From Trichoplax adhaerens (Eukaryota; Placozoa; Uniplacotomia; Trichoplacea; Trichoplacidae): 64,000 bases of DNA. The DNA is taken from the NCBI RefSeq assembly GCF_000150275.1, contig NW_002060956.1, positions 1,263,207-1,327,206 on the forward strand. The letters run 5' to 3'. Shown in pieces: positions 13,711 through 24,521 of this stretch. Position 1 is the first letter of the stretch. The number at the start of each line of letters is the position of its first letter. The notes beneath the pieces were generated by a model, which was given only the letters and a program-made list of their open reading frames with translations, had not been told where the DNA came from and made no database searches. Position numbers and translations under genes: made by a program.

Positions 13711-15709
13711 CGTTCAGAGACAAACTGGCTAGCGAACTCTTCTCAAGATTGTCTTGCATATCTTCGACTATGATCAACTTCAAAGTCCCAAATTATCGTA
13801 TTCGCCATAAACTAATGAATAGACGATATTAATCTCAAAATAGTCAAGATATTGCTCCTAATGTAAATAAATTAACCATAAAAGTGAAAATCTATGTTTA
13901 TAGTATCACTTGAGCTTGATACCCTATTTAAAAACAGACTGCACCGTTGCCGTCTAATTCCCTACAGGAATAGTATTTGTTGACGATAAAAAAGTGCTCG
14001 ATAGCTTGCCAGGATCAATTTTCTCCTACATGATAGTCTTCATCTATCGAAATATCATCTGAATCTCGGTAGAAATGAACTTTACATAAATTACTTCTAA
14101 AAATATCAATGCTTTTCTACTTTTAATACGAATCATAAAGATAGCCTATAACAAGTCTTTCAATCAATTGTTGAAAGTTATAACTTAATCATTTTGAGAA
14201 GAACTTACCAGAAGCAAGGCAAAAGCAACCAGTTTCCCTTCAGCCATCGTTTTTGAGTAAAATAACTCGTGGTTATATAATATGAACGTCTTAGCGAGAC
14301 TAAATAACAACGACTTACAGCTACATCGGATTCCAGTAATCAAGAAGCCTTTATTTGAGTTCGAGTGATCAACTACCAATCACCATCGATGGTATTGCAA
14401 CAATCAAAGGCTAAAACCATATGATTGAAATAAAAGGGTGGACTGCTTAAAATAGATGGTATAAATTACTGAACATTTATAAGGGTTCTAAAAAGAACTC
14501 CAATTCATCATCGTTGATAACTTGCAAGACTGAAATTTATGATTGAAATGGACGGCCCATATTAAGAATTTTCTTCTCCAAATGCGTTTACAGTGCTCGT
14601 AAAATCAACCATCGAGAGCACTGTTGTAGGGCTTAAATCGAAGAAACTACCCTATCGAATAGAATAAAAAGCATCATTATAATTGATTACTCAAATTTTC
14701 TTAAATGTGTAATTCATTCCATATAAGTTAGGTAAAAGAATCTACACTTCCTTACTTTACTTCAAAATTTAAGCTAAAAATATTCAAAGCTGTCGTTCAA
14801 TCACTTTCATAATTTATTTTATGCAATCTTATATACTAGTAGGCTGTAATTCTACCAATGAATTAAATTTAATAACGTACATTCATTCTTTCTTGGCATT
14901 GGTAAAATGTTCATGGAATAGCTTTACTTCATGTGAACTAACGTTAGCATTTCTCATCTGTTCCATGATAATTAATAAGCTATTTCTGTCGCGATGATTT
15001 ATTCATATTCTATACGACGTAAATTTTACAACTTTTATAAACTCTTTCTTCCTCTACTTTATAATCATAACTTGCTATAATTCATTCTTTTGTTCGTAAC
15101 TATCGTATAAATGAATGAGCACATTTTTACTTTATTTAACCCATATCACACTGTAAGTAAATTATAGGTATGGAGTTTAAGATTTACTAACTATAAAATT
15201 CGATGAATGTAAGATTTCATTCATTCCACAATTTCCAATCTACTGTAAACCTTTCATTTTAGAAACTCAACGGAGACTGTAAGCATTCCATTCAATCTGT
15301 TTATAATCTTCAATCAAGTAAAACTGATTAATATAATTACATCTTTTCTTAATCATTTTTAGCTATACCTACTCAATTTATGATATAAAAATATCTAGTA
15401 GGAAGTAATTTATCACTCTACAACATCCAATTTAATAATCATTTGCAGGGTGTATATCTTCATCCGTAGGTATCTAGCATGACAAAATATTTTAACTTTT
15501 CTTCTTTCATATCATGTTGGACGATTGATTAACATCCATGTTTCAATATCTAATCAAATATTGATTGGAAACTAATAGAATCCCTTCTCGACAAAGCTAA
15601 AGTCTTTTGACAATGTCGTTTACTATTTAAAGTTATCATTAAATAACCGCCAACGGAGAAAATGTCTCTTCGTCTCTTCTTTTAATAAAAATGAATCTTA
15701 TGATGCTTT

Positions 15710-16190
15710 TACCTTGTTGCCAATTGCTCTAAGACGAAACATCATATAAGAAATATCTCGAGCTACTCGATTCTCTGTACCACTGGCAGTAGCTACAGAG
15801 CCAAATAAAAAATCTTTTCCTATTTTTAACTTATCTTTGAATGTAGGAAAATTACTGTCTCGATTTCTTCTTTCTACGTTATCATTAGAAACTAAACATT
15901 TTAGGATAGGTAATTAAGCATGTTGCCAATGGCTTTAGGTTGGATACCTTATCAAGAAAAATATTCAATCACTCCCACCTCTAGGCTACGATATAATTAA
16001 CGATTACTTCAGAACAAAAATGAAATCGTTTGGAATTCTACATTGCTATTTTATGTTATCGATTAACGAGAAAAAGACTTTCTCATTTTCTTAATCTAAT
16101 CTATTATTGAAAAGTATAACTGATAGTACTTTGCCCCGTTGTAATTGCCTAACATTGGAATACCTTATGAAGAAAATATTAAACTCTTAT
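15710..16190. repeat. Weak three-copy tandem repeat, ~211 bp
   Basis: TGTTGCCAATTGCTCTAAG at 15715, TGTTGCCAATGGCTTTAGG at 15921 and GTTGTAATTGCCTAACATTG at 16138. The last two are both followed by TTGG(A)ATACCTTAT(C/G)AAGAAAA. Confidence 0.5.
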
Positions 16191-16439
16191 GAAGAAAAAT
16201 ACCAAGCTATTTAAAATACATTCTAACTCTCTCATTCCACTGACATCATTATAATTTTATAATGTTAATGAAATAATCCTATATTTTATTAATTAATCAA
16301 TCCGCGTTCCTATCTGTAATCCTTCATATACAGTATTACTACTAAGCCGCCCTAAAAAATTTCTCATATTAAGCGATTTGTTTGATGCATATTTGAGATA
16401 GTTTATATAAGAAAGATCGCTATCATATGCAGCTTAGTC

Positions 16440-16800
16440 TCCATTTACCCCATGAATTGGAGTTCTACCACAATAGTAAAGTACTGTAATCGTAGATTGT
16501 AATAATTAATCTGTTAACCTCATAGTTGATAGTTGATAGGGTATGCATATTACTAAATGAATAATATATTAACACTAAAGTAATCGTCGATTTTAATAAT
16601 TAATTAATCCGTTAACCTTATAGTTGATAAGGTAAATGTATTGCTAAATGAATGATATATAACGCTTTTGATGTGGATTGAAGCTGGCATATAGTATCCG
16701 GAAATATCAAAACTGTTTGTTTTTATATGCAGATTAATCCTAATTTAGGTTTATGGCTATATTTTTGGGGTTCTACCAAAATAGTAAAGTATCAACCGAT
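16440..16800. repeat. Nested repeats, ~94 bp and ~309 bp periods
   Basis: AATCGTAGATTGTAATAATTAAT at 16488 recurs at 16582 as AATCGTCGATTTTAATAATTAAT; both are followed by GTTAACCT-ATAGTTGATA. A longer period links GGAGTTCTACCACAATAGTAAAGTA near 16460 with GGGGTTCTACCAAAATAGTAAAGTA near 16769. Confidence 0.7.
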
Positions 16801-17449
16801 ATCAACAATCAACCAGTAAATTTGCTTTTCATTCTACTTTACAGTACAATTCAATTCTAAGTAAATTTCATATTGTGCTTAGAACATGAATAACCTCAAC
16901 TTTACAGGAAAATATTGATGCAATGTAGCGAGAGCACGCCATGTAGCTATTGGTAATTGTGTCTAAACAAATACTGCATCCTTTCATCTCGTACAATCCA
17001 CGTAAAAATTGCATGACCCTAATTCTTAGCAGTAAAAGCTCTCCAAGGCAACGTAACCTTTCTAATCAGCGAATCAATGGAACATTCTTTTGCTCATTGT
17101 TGGTCTATATATTCCCATGTGGATTGATCAAATAAAATATATATATATATACATTATGTCGCCAACTATTTCAGACTACAACGGAAACAAAAAAAATATA
17201 TGTCAATAGATGGCGTCTACTAGCAATTATTCTTGTTCTGCCATGGCTTTTAGATTGCCTTGGTGAACTATTTCAAATTACCCATAAGACAAGAGTAATT
17301 TCACTTCATATTACCTACTGGGGATAGTAATTGCTTTGCCAGCTGTTAACTCTTATCAAACTGTTTGAACTATCAATTAGGTCAAAAATTATTTCAATTT
17401 TATTATATTATCTGGTCGTTCTTATTATTGCCTTTCCATAGCAAGATCA

Positions 17450-17950
17450 ACCAGAAAATATTTTAGACCAAGCCCTCGATCATTATGTTAGACAATGAAA
17501 TGCAAAAATGATCAGAATGTATCCTATCTATGAATGTTAGCTATTAATTTATTCTTTCATTAAATCGATCGCTAATTACTCTATATTTTAAATCGAAGGT
17601 AAAAGATTGAAATACAGAAAACATTTTAAACTAAGCCCTAGAATATTATATTTGACGATAAAATTAAAAATGATCAGAATTCATCCTGTCTATGGATGAT
17701 AGCCGTTGATTTACTCCTCTAATAAATCTATCATTAATTACTCGACATTTTAAATCTAGGGAAAAAGATTTATACCCACAAAGTATCTTAGACCAAGCCC
17801 TCGAATATTATATTAAATAATGAAAGGCAAAAAACGACCGGAATTCATCAGTTCCATGGATGATAGCCATCAATTTATTTCTTCTTTAATTCGATCGCTA
17901 ATTATTCTACATTTTAAATCTAAAGTAGAATGATTGAAATCAACCTTAAT
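17450..17950. repeat. Three-copy tandem repeat, ~163 bp
   Basis: AGCCCTCGATCATTAT, AGCCCTAGAATATTAT and AGCCCTCGAATATTAT occur at 17471, 17634 and 17796 (spacing 163 and 162). Each is followed by a GAT-ATCAGAAT-CATCC block and an AATCGATCGCTAATTA-TCT block. This is the clearest array in the SLR region. Confidence 0.85.
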
Positions 17951-18399
17951 CACTACATATTATTCTTACTTTAGCTCACTGTAGAATAGAAATACTTTAT
18001 ACAACCATTGAATCTGAATATTGCAGTAATTTACTCTTTTCTTAACTCTTTAATTCGTTCTATTCCTTCAAATGTTTTCTTCCTGTACGATATTCATAAA
18101 ATAATTTACTTTAAAGTGATCATTTTCATATTAGTTCTTAGAATCATTGTTAACTACAGCTATTAGCGATGAATCGATGAAACTCAATCCTGGTTTCTTC
18201 CCTTTGACCTATAATTCTCTTCATAGAAATAGATGGAAAGCGTAGATACCAGTGTTATGGATATTGTTCTGCTCTATTATCCATTCAAGGGAATTTAGTA
18301 TAGCCACTAATTACTGTCATGAATAATTCATTTTTCTATCCATTGAAAAATAAAATAGAAGATTTAATCTGAGGTCATGTAGAGGGAGGGAGAGAAACA

Positions 18400-19500
18400 A
18401 ATAAGAATAAAATCATTAAAACAGTACAGTTCTACTTCCATGCACCATTCTTGGACAATCAAGACTTAGACAGCGATCAAACCTAGTCGCTAATTTTTTC
18501 TGATTAAGGGATTGACTTTCGTCGTTATTAAACTGGATTAAGGGGAATCCAGTAACACACATTGAATATCAATTTGTTACTATATACCATAGACAGATTA
18601 ATATCTCCTTAAATCGATAGAGTGATTGATTCATCTTAATCTCGCAGTACAGTCGATTTCAATGGCATAAAGTAGAACAAAACTAAAATAAGAATCCAGT
18701 CTTTCAAGCAATACAGCTCTTCTTGAGTTTACAACCATTGAATAATCAAGGCATAGGCTAATATCCGTACTAGCTGGCTAGTTTACAGACGAATCAACTC
18801 AATTTAATCCTTATTAAACTGACGGAAGGAAAATAAATTAATCCAATAACACGATTTGAATCCCATCTTGTAAAACTATACCAAATGTATTGTAAAATCA
18901 TCTTAATACTATGGACAAACTGATCATTTAGGCCTATTAGTAAAGTTAATTGAAGACCATTGAGTAAAATAATAGCAAATAAGAATAAAAAATACAGATC
19001 TAATTGCATATATAATCTTTGAATAATGGAGACCTATGCCCATGTTATTCCTAGTCGAAGGTTTGAACTAATTAATAGATTCACTTATGTTATGTAATAA
19101 ATAGGATGAAGGAAAGCTAATCAGTTCAATAACACTCGTTAAATTCCACATTGCAGCAATTATCGATGATAGACATATTGAAATTACCTTGAATCCATAG
19201 TTGGTCTAATTATTTATTCATATAAACCTGCTAGTAAAGTTAATTCATCTCTATTCTAATAAGAGAACAAAATCCACAACGATCAAATCGTGCATAGAGG
19301 ATAACTCTATCTTGCATCGACTATTTTGAAATAATCAAGAGATCGACTAATTCTAGTCGCAAGTTTTCCCAACTGATCGACCGGAATAAACACTAGTTGA
19401 ATACCATGTTGTAACAATATACCTTAGCCATATTAAAATTACCTTAAATCCATTAACAAGCTAATCATTTATTCATAGTAACAATCTAGGCAAACTGTCA
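18400..19500. repeat. Four-copy diverged tandem array, ~260-295 bp
   Basis: Variants of CC(A)ATAACACnnnTTGAATnCC occur near 18549, 18842, 19126 and 19386. Each is followed by TTGTAACTATACC, a ...AAATTACCTTAAATCC segment and a ...TTATTCAT-AACC-AGTAAAGTTAATT segment. Copies are highly diverged. No protein frame is shared between them. Confidence 0.65.
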
Positions 19501-19996
19501 ATAGGCTTTGCATTGTCAATTTATTCATTATATTTACATCATTTTTAGACATCAATCATGCATTAGGTCTAATCAGTCTAGTGCTCGCTAATGAAATGCC
19601 TGTTATATTGAATCGATTGCACCTATTGATAATTTAATTTGGTTTGTCAATGCAATAGAATAGAATAAAAGTCACACAGTGCATAAATTATAAGCTAAAG
19701 GATGATGAACAAAGACGATATCCTCTAGACATTAACGACACCCACCTGATTTCTTCCATTGGCTGCGTATTACATAAAGGAAAAGAAAAGGGAGAAATAG
19801 GATAAGGATTAATTCTCTCCTTAATTTTAATACAAATCCCATGGTTATCAATCCTCCGTTGGCCTAAACAATCTTGTCCATCGCTATTAATCATTCTTAC
19901 CGTAAATAGGTTGGGTCCATTTTTTTTTAAAGGGGAATTTATTACTTAGTCTAAGAAAATTATTCTCCTTCCTGAACGCTATTAGCTTGAAAGAAA

Positions 19997-20085
19997 TACT
20001 AACGAAAGAAGAAGAAGAAGAAGTTATAGAAACTAGAGAAGAAGGAGCCGTAGAAGCTAAAGAAGATAAAAAGAAGAAACGTAAA
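19997..20085 (+). other. Purine-rich tract in the leader of gene C
   Basis: A GAAGAAGAAG-type run just upstream of the gene C start. One plus frame is open with Glu/Lys-rich codons and stops at TAA 20127-20129, but has no ATG and is out of frame with gene C. Best read as a purine-rich 5' leader or promoter element. The matching minus-strand Phe-rich frame is its shadow. Confidence 0.4.
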
Positions 20086-20140
20086 AACCTTTTCTACATT
20101 TGTCTCAAGTTTAACATCTCCACTTAATACAATCATCACT

Positions 20141-23100
20141 ATGGGAAATTCATTAACAGCAAAGCATGTCATCGAGAAATATTCTCTCAATAATATCATG
20201 GAGCACTTATATAATAAAACATTCAAATATCATCAGTTACAAGCCAATACAACGGATGATCCAAATTCACACTTTCAACTGGGATACATCTACCATCGTG
20301 GCTTAGGATCAATTCCACAAAATCTTGAAAAAGCTTTCTACCATTACCAAATTGCAGCCCATTATAATCATCCTACGGCTCAATATATCTTAGCTGAATT
20401 TTGTAAAATTCGTGATGGTGAAGAAGAAGATGAAGAAAGTGAACGAAGTGGAGTCTTAGCTACTGATAGTATCGAACTAATTCGATTAAAAGCTTCTATG
20501 TACATTAAATCGGCTGCTCGTGGTGAATTATATTCCAATGCGGCACGCGAATTATGGCAACTGTATAATAATTCAACCATGTGGTATAATATTGTCAACG
20601 AAATACGCAATACTTACATGGATATTATATGCGATAGCACTTACCATGTCAAAAGTGATGAAGTACAACGGCGTTCACTGGCTGAAATTTATAACCAATT
20701 AGGTTATTTAGCCGCCCATTTTAAATTAGATCGCATGGAAGATGATTATCAACATGCTCTACAATATTATAAGACAGCAGGTCGATTAGGCAGTGCATCC
20801 AGTTATTATAACATTGCTTGTATGTATCATGATGGCCATGGTGTAGTGGCGAATAAATCCACTGCTTTACACTATTATAAAAAAGCCAGTAAAAATGGTC
20901 ATGCACTTTCGCAATTTATTGTCGCTGAATTATTACTCAGTACTATTGAAGCTGGTCAAGAAATGGAATCAGCTAGAGCTTGCTATTATTATTTACAATC
21001 GTCAAGGTATAGCTTTGCATCCACATTACTCAATTTAGGCTATATCTTCCTACATGGGATTGCTGGTATGAAACAAAGTTATACAGTTGCTTTGCAATAT
21101 TTTGAAGAAGCAGCTGTTGCTGTTGATTTCTGCAATCGTAAAAGTAATCATTGGGCATTGCATGAAATTGCTTATATGCACGAGCATGGATTAGGTACTG
21201 AGACGAATTATAAACTTGCTGCTGCTTATTACGCTGAAGCAGCTCAATATAAGTACCATGAATCGGTCAATAAATTAGCTAAATTATTGGAGAAGAAAAA
21301 ATTACCTGATGCAACGTTAGAAATGGCCATCCAGCTCTACCAAGCCACTTCAACGGAAGGTGAACATGCTGCAGCTTATGCTCATTATCGTTTAGGTAAA
21401 ATTTACTGGAATAACTTGGTTAATGATTCACCGTTGAAAAATCGTGTTACAGCAAATAAATATTTTACTGCTGCTCTGCAATATTATAACGATGCTATTG
21501 TTAAAGCCCCTCTACCTGGCCATCTCTATCATTTGGCCATAATGTACGAAAATGGCTTAGGAGTTAAAAAAGATTTACAAATTGCAATACGATATTACAA
21601 CAGAGCTGTCGATGAATCGGTCAAAACTTTCAATATATTCGACAAGCATTATGGCCATAAAGCTGAAGTAAAGCTACAAAAAGTCGATCAAAGTACACTT
21701 GACCAACGCCATCCTCGAATGGGCGATTTAAATACTCAATTACCCATCGTATCTCCAAACAAAGATGAAGGAAATCGATTTAACGGACTATCGCCTTCTT
21801 CCTCTCTCCATAGCGAATCGGTTGACAATCAAATCGGTAAAAAAATTAAGATATTCAGTTTCCAAATAACTGCATCACTGTCTATTCGATTCTCTTTCTA
21901 TACATTTACTGTAATCTTTGAAATCATACACGTATGCTTAGCATAGATCTAACGTTCACCAGATTACTTATTAACCCTGGATTAAAGAATTTATGATAGA
22001 TCCTTAGATCCACAAGGTTAACTTACAGTATGAGTAATATGCTAAACAGTCGGTTTGATCTCAGATTCTTTTCGTAAACTTTATATTAAATAACGGTAGC
22101 TAATGCGTATAAATACTTGATCATTACTTTAATTACCATTTCAACTTTTACTAGTAAAATTCCTGTGTATAGATTTTTTCGCTAAATTATCTATTGGGTA
22201 TCTATTACAGAGTAGATCCTCATAACGACATGGATAACTAAAAGTACAATTAAAATATTGAACCTTCAATTAGAGCTCTTATTCTTTGATATCAAAGTGC
22301 GATACGGTAGTTAACACTTACACGTACATGCACATATAGACTACATGAACTACTGCTTGCAATCTTATAAATATAGTTACCGTATGAGTTTAGTTCGCGA
22401 ATTACTCATTCGCTCCTATTACAAGAGGTAGATTCTCGATATGGTAAGGATTGATACAATTAGATCGTCGCATTCATCCTACTATACAATTGATCAACTT
22501 TCTTTCGGCAATTTTATATCTGAATATAAAGTTAACAGCACATCTCAAAGCTTATTTGCAAAAAAATGTAGTGTTGTGATATTGAGGAATGTTAACTTAG
22601 CGAAATAGCATTGATTTTAACTGATCAGATCTGCTCTACGTTTACGTTATTGCCATCTAAACTTCTCTTTTATAAATACCTGCCAATTTAGGATAGATTA
22701 TTCCTTTATAATTTATTATAGAATAATAAAATTATTCTACTGAGCAATTTCATTTACGCTATATTAATGTAGATATGTTGCAGCACCACAAACAACTGCC
22801 GGAATTAAACTATAATTCAGATTCTGATGAAGACCTTTTAGGCGACGTTGATTCTGATAATGAATTAAAAGATATCCTAGAAAGCGAAGAATCGAAACTG
22901 GAAAAGCGATTATCACTTGTCCGTAAGACATTCCAGTTAATGAAATTTAAAGATTTGAGTCAAAATCATAATGGTCTTGATGAATTAGCTACAAAAGATG
23001 CCGAGATGCCAGCATTAGAAATTTCAAGTATGTTATTTAGACAATCATATTGAAGGCCTGAATCATTTTATTATAAAAGATAGCAAATATCTCCACAAAT

Positions 23101-23429
23101 ATTTACCATAGAAAATAATACATATCGCCACACTCATTTACCTTAACACTGCGATATGTCATTTCTTTATTTAAATAATGAACTTACCTTAAATAGATCG
23201 TAAATTTTACAACAATTTCTTCGTTATATACCCATTCCTAAAATTTACTTTTAATTTAATAGCTCCACAAGGAAAAGATAAGATTTCCTACAAAGATATC
23301 CAAATTCATCACGCGGTGAAGAAAATTATTCAATTAGAAAGTAGACTTGATAAATTAACTCAACAGTTTAACACCATGCAAGAGCTACTAACAGTAAATA
23401 AAGATAATAATAGTAATACTACTTTCTAA
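20141..23429 (+). CDS. Sel1-like repeat protein C, putatively N-myristoylated, coiled-coil tail
   Basis: Exons 20141-21836, 22773-23027 and 23263-23429 join in phase 1 (G|AT, A|CT) to 705 residues ending at TAA. The start MGNSLTAK fits the N-myristoylation pattern (Gly2, small residue at 6), so membrane anchoring is plausible; this is inference from the motif. Residues about 44-510 are Sel1-like repeats closely matching genes A, B and D (HFQLGYIYHRG...KAFYHYQ). The second exon is strongly acidic (NSDSDEDLLG, then ...ESEESKLEKRL) and the third ends in a coiled coil (KKIIQLESRLDKL). Without the first splice the frame would read into hydrophobic intron sequence and stop at 21946. Introns are 936 and 235 bp. 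Function is unknown; a membrane-tethered scaffold is a guess. Confidence 0.82.
22090..22470. repeat. Two-copy tandem repeat, ~210 bp, in intron 1 of gene C
   Basis: GGTAGCTAATGCGTATAAATAC near 22096 corresponds to GGTAGTTAACACTTACACGTAC near 22305. AATTATCTATTGGGTATCTATTAC near 22182 corresponds to AATTACTCATTCGCTCCTATTAC near 22400. Each is followed by a GTAGAT-CTC motif. Confidence 0.55.
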
Positions 23430-24521
23430 ACTCGGCGGTAGTTTGAAAATGATATCATACTTGGCTTGATAAATTATACATCAACTATAGAGTGTTACTT
23501 TACTATACCACTCTATCACTTAGTAATTGTTAGCTTTTTAACCATTCTACAATAATACTCGGATCAAAATTCATGATCCATGTAGCTGGAGTGTTCTTTT
23601 GCGATAATGTTTGGTAATAATGCTTATCTCAAGTCAATATTTTAGATCAAGCTCAAATGGTTTATTTAATATATGTACAGTACTTATTTAAACATCAGGT
23701 TAAAAAGGAGTGGTATCACAGTATAGAACTATCACCTTTATTTATAATAGTATACTCTTAATTCATGACAATAATAACTGGTTAAAATAATACTCTATGT
23801 ACGATTCCTTAACGATGGAAATCGGTAATCTGCAAAATAACTACAATTTCACAAAATATCAGATATTTATATTTTATCATCGTAACTGTAAGCAATCAAG
23901 GGCTAAATTATTATTACAAAATTATAATATCCTGTTAATACTCAAATAATATAAAATTCTAATATACATGAGCACCATACAGAGTGCTTTTTGTTGCATT
24001 TTATACTCATTGGCCTTACGATCGCCATTTATCCTAAAGCAGAATAATATTAACTTAAACTTTTTATGTAATATTGGTATTTTATGAACAGCTATAGAGC
24101 AATAAAGTTAATCTTGTTAATGCATACATCAAATAGAACTGATGTGCAAAGATCTTATAAGCTATACGTTATTTTTTTTAAAACTATTTGTTCGCAATTG
24201 TAGACGGCATGTCAAGTTATACTAAATTGATACACATTATACTAATCGTAATAATGCATTAAAATAAATTCATTGAGTACTGCAGAAAATTGCACTACAG
24301 CTATAGTATTCCGTTGAATTGCAGAATGTACAAATCGAATTGACATCATATTAATTAATTTATAATCTAACTAATGAAGATAAACATCAATATAATCATT
24401 TTACGAGCAGTCAGCAAGAAATAGACGTCTCACACTCATGTAAATTAAGTATAAAAAGTATTTGCAATAGAGAGGTTCTGGTGTTACTGTAAGAAGTTTA
24501 TTAATACATTTATTATGACTC
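23430..24521. other. Convergent intergenic region between gene C and the PRUNE2-like gene
   Basis: About 1.1 kb of AT-rich sequence between two convergent stop codons. It presumably contains both 3' UTRs and polyadenylation signals. No coding frame, repeat or RNA gene is recognised. Confidence 0.5.

Larger units (their letters stand above)
13711..20140. other. Intergenic region between SLR genes B and C
   Basis: 6.4 kb without a recognisable gene. Open frames (for example 16950-17135 and 18794-19009) are short and unremarkable. From 15.7 kb on, most of the sequence is diverged tandem repeat blocks, listed separately. A TA dinucleotide run lies near 17137-17152. Confidence 0.5.

Noticed and set aside
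19870-20129. Plus-strand open frame with Glu/Lys-rich residues upstream of gene C
   Set aside because: No ATG, no acceptor or donor fitting gene C, and a stop before the gene C start. Treated as a purine-rich leader.
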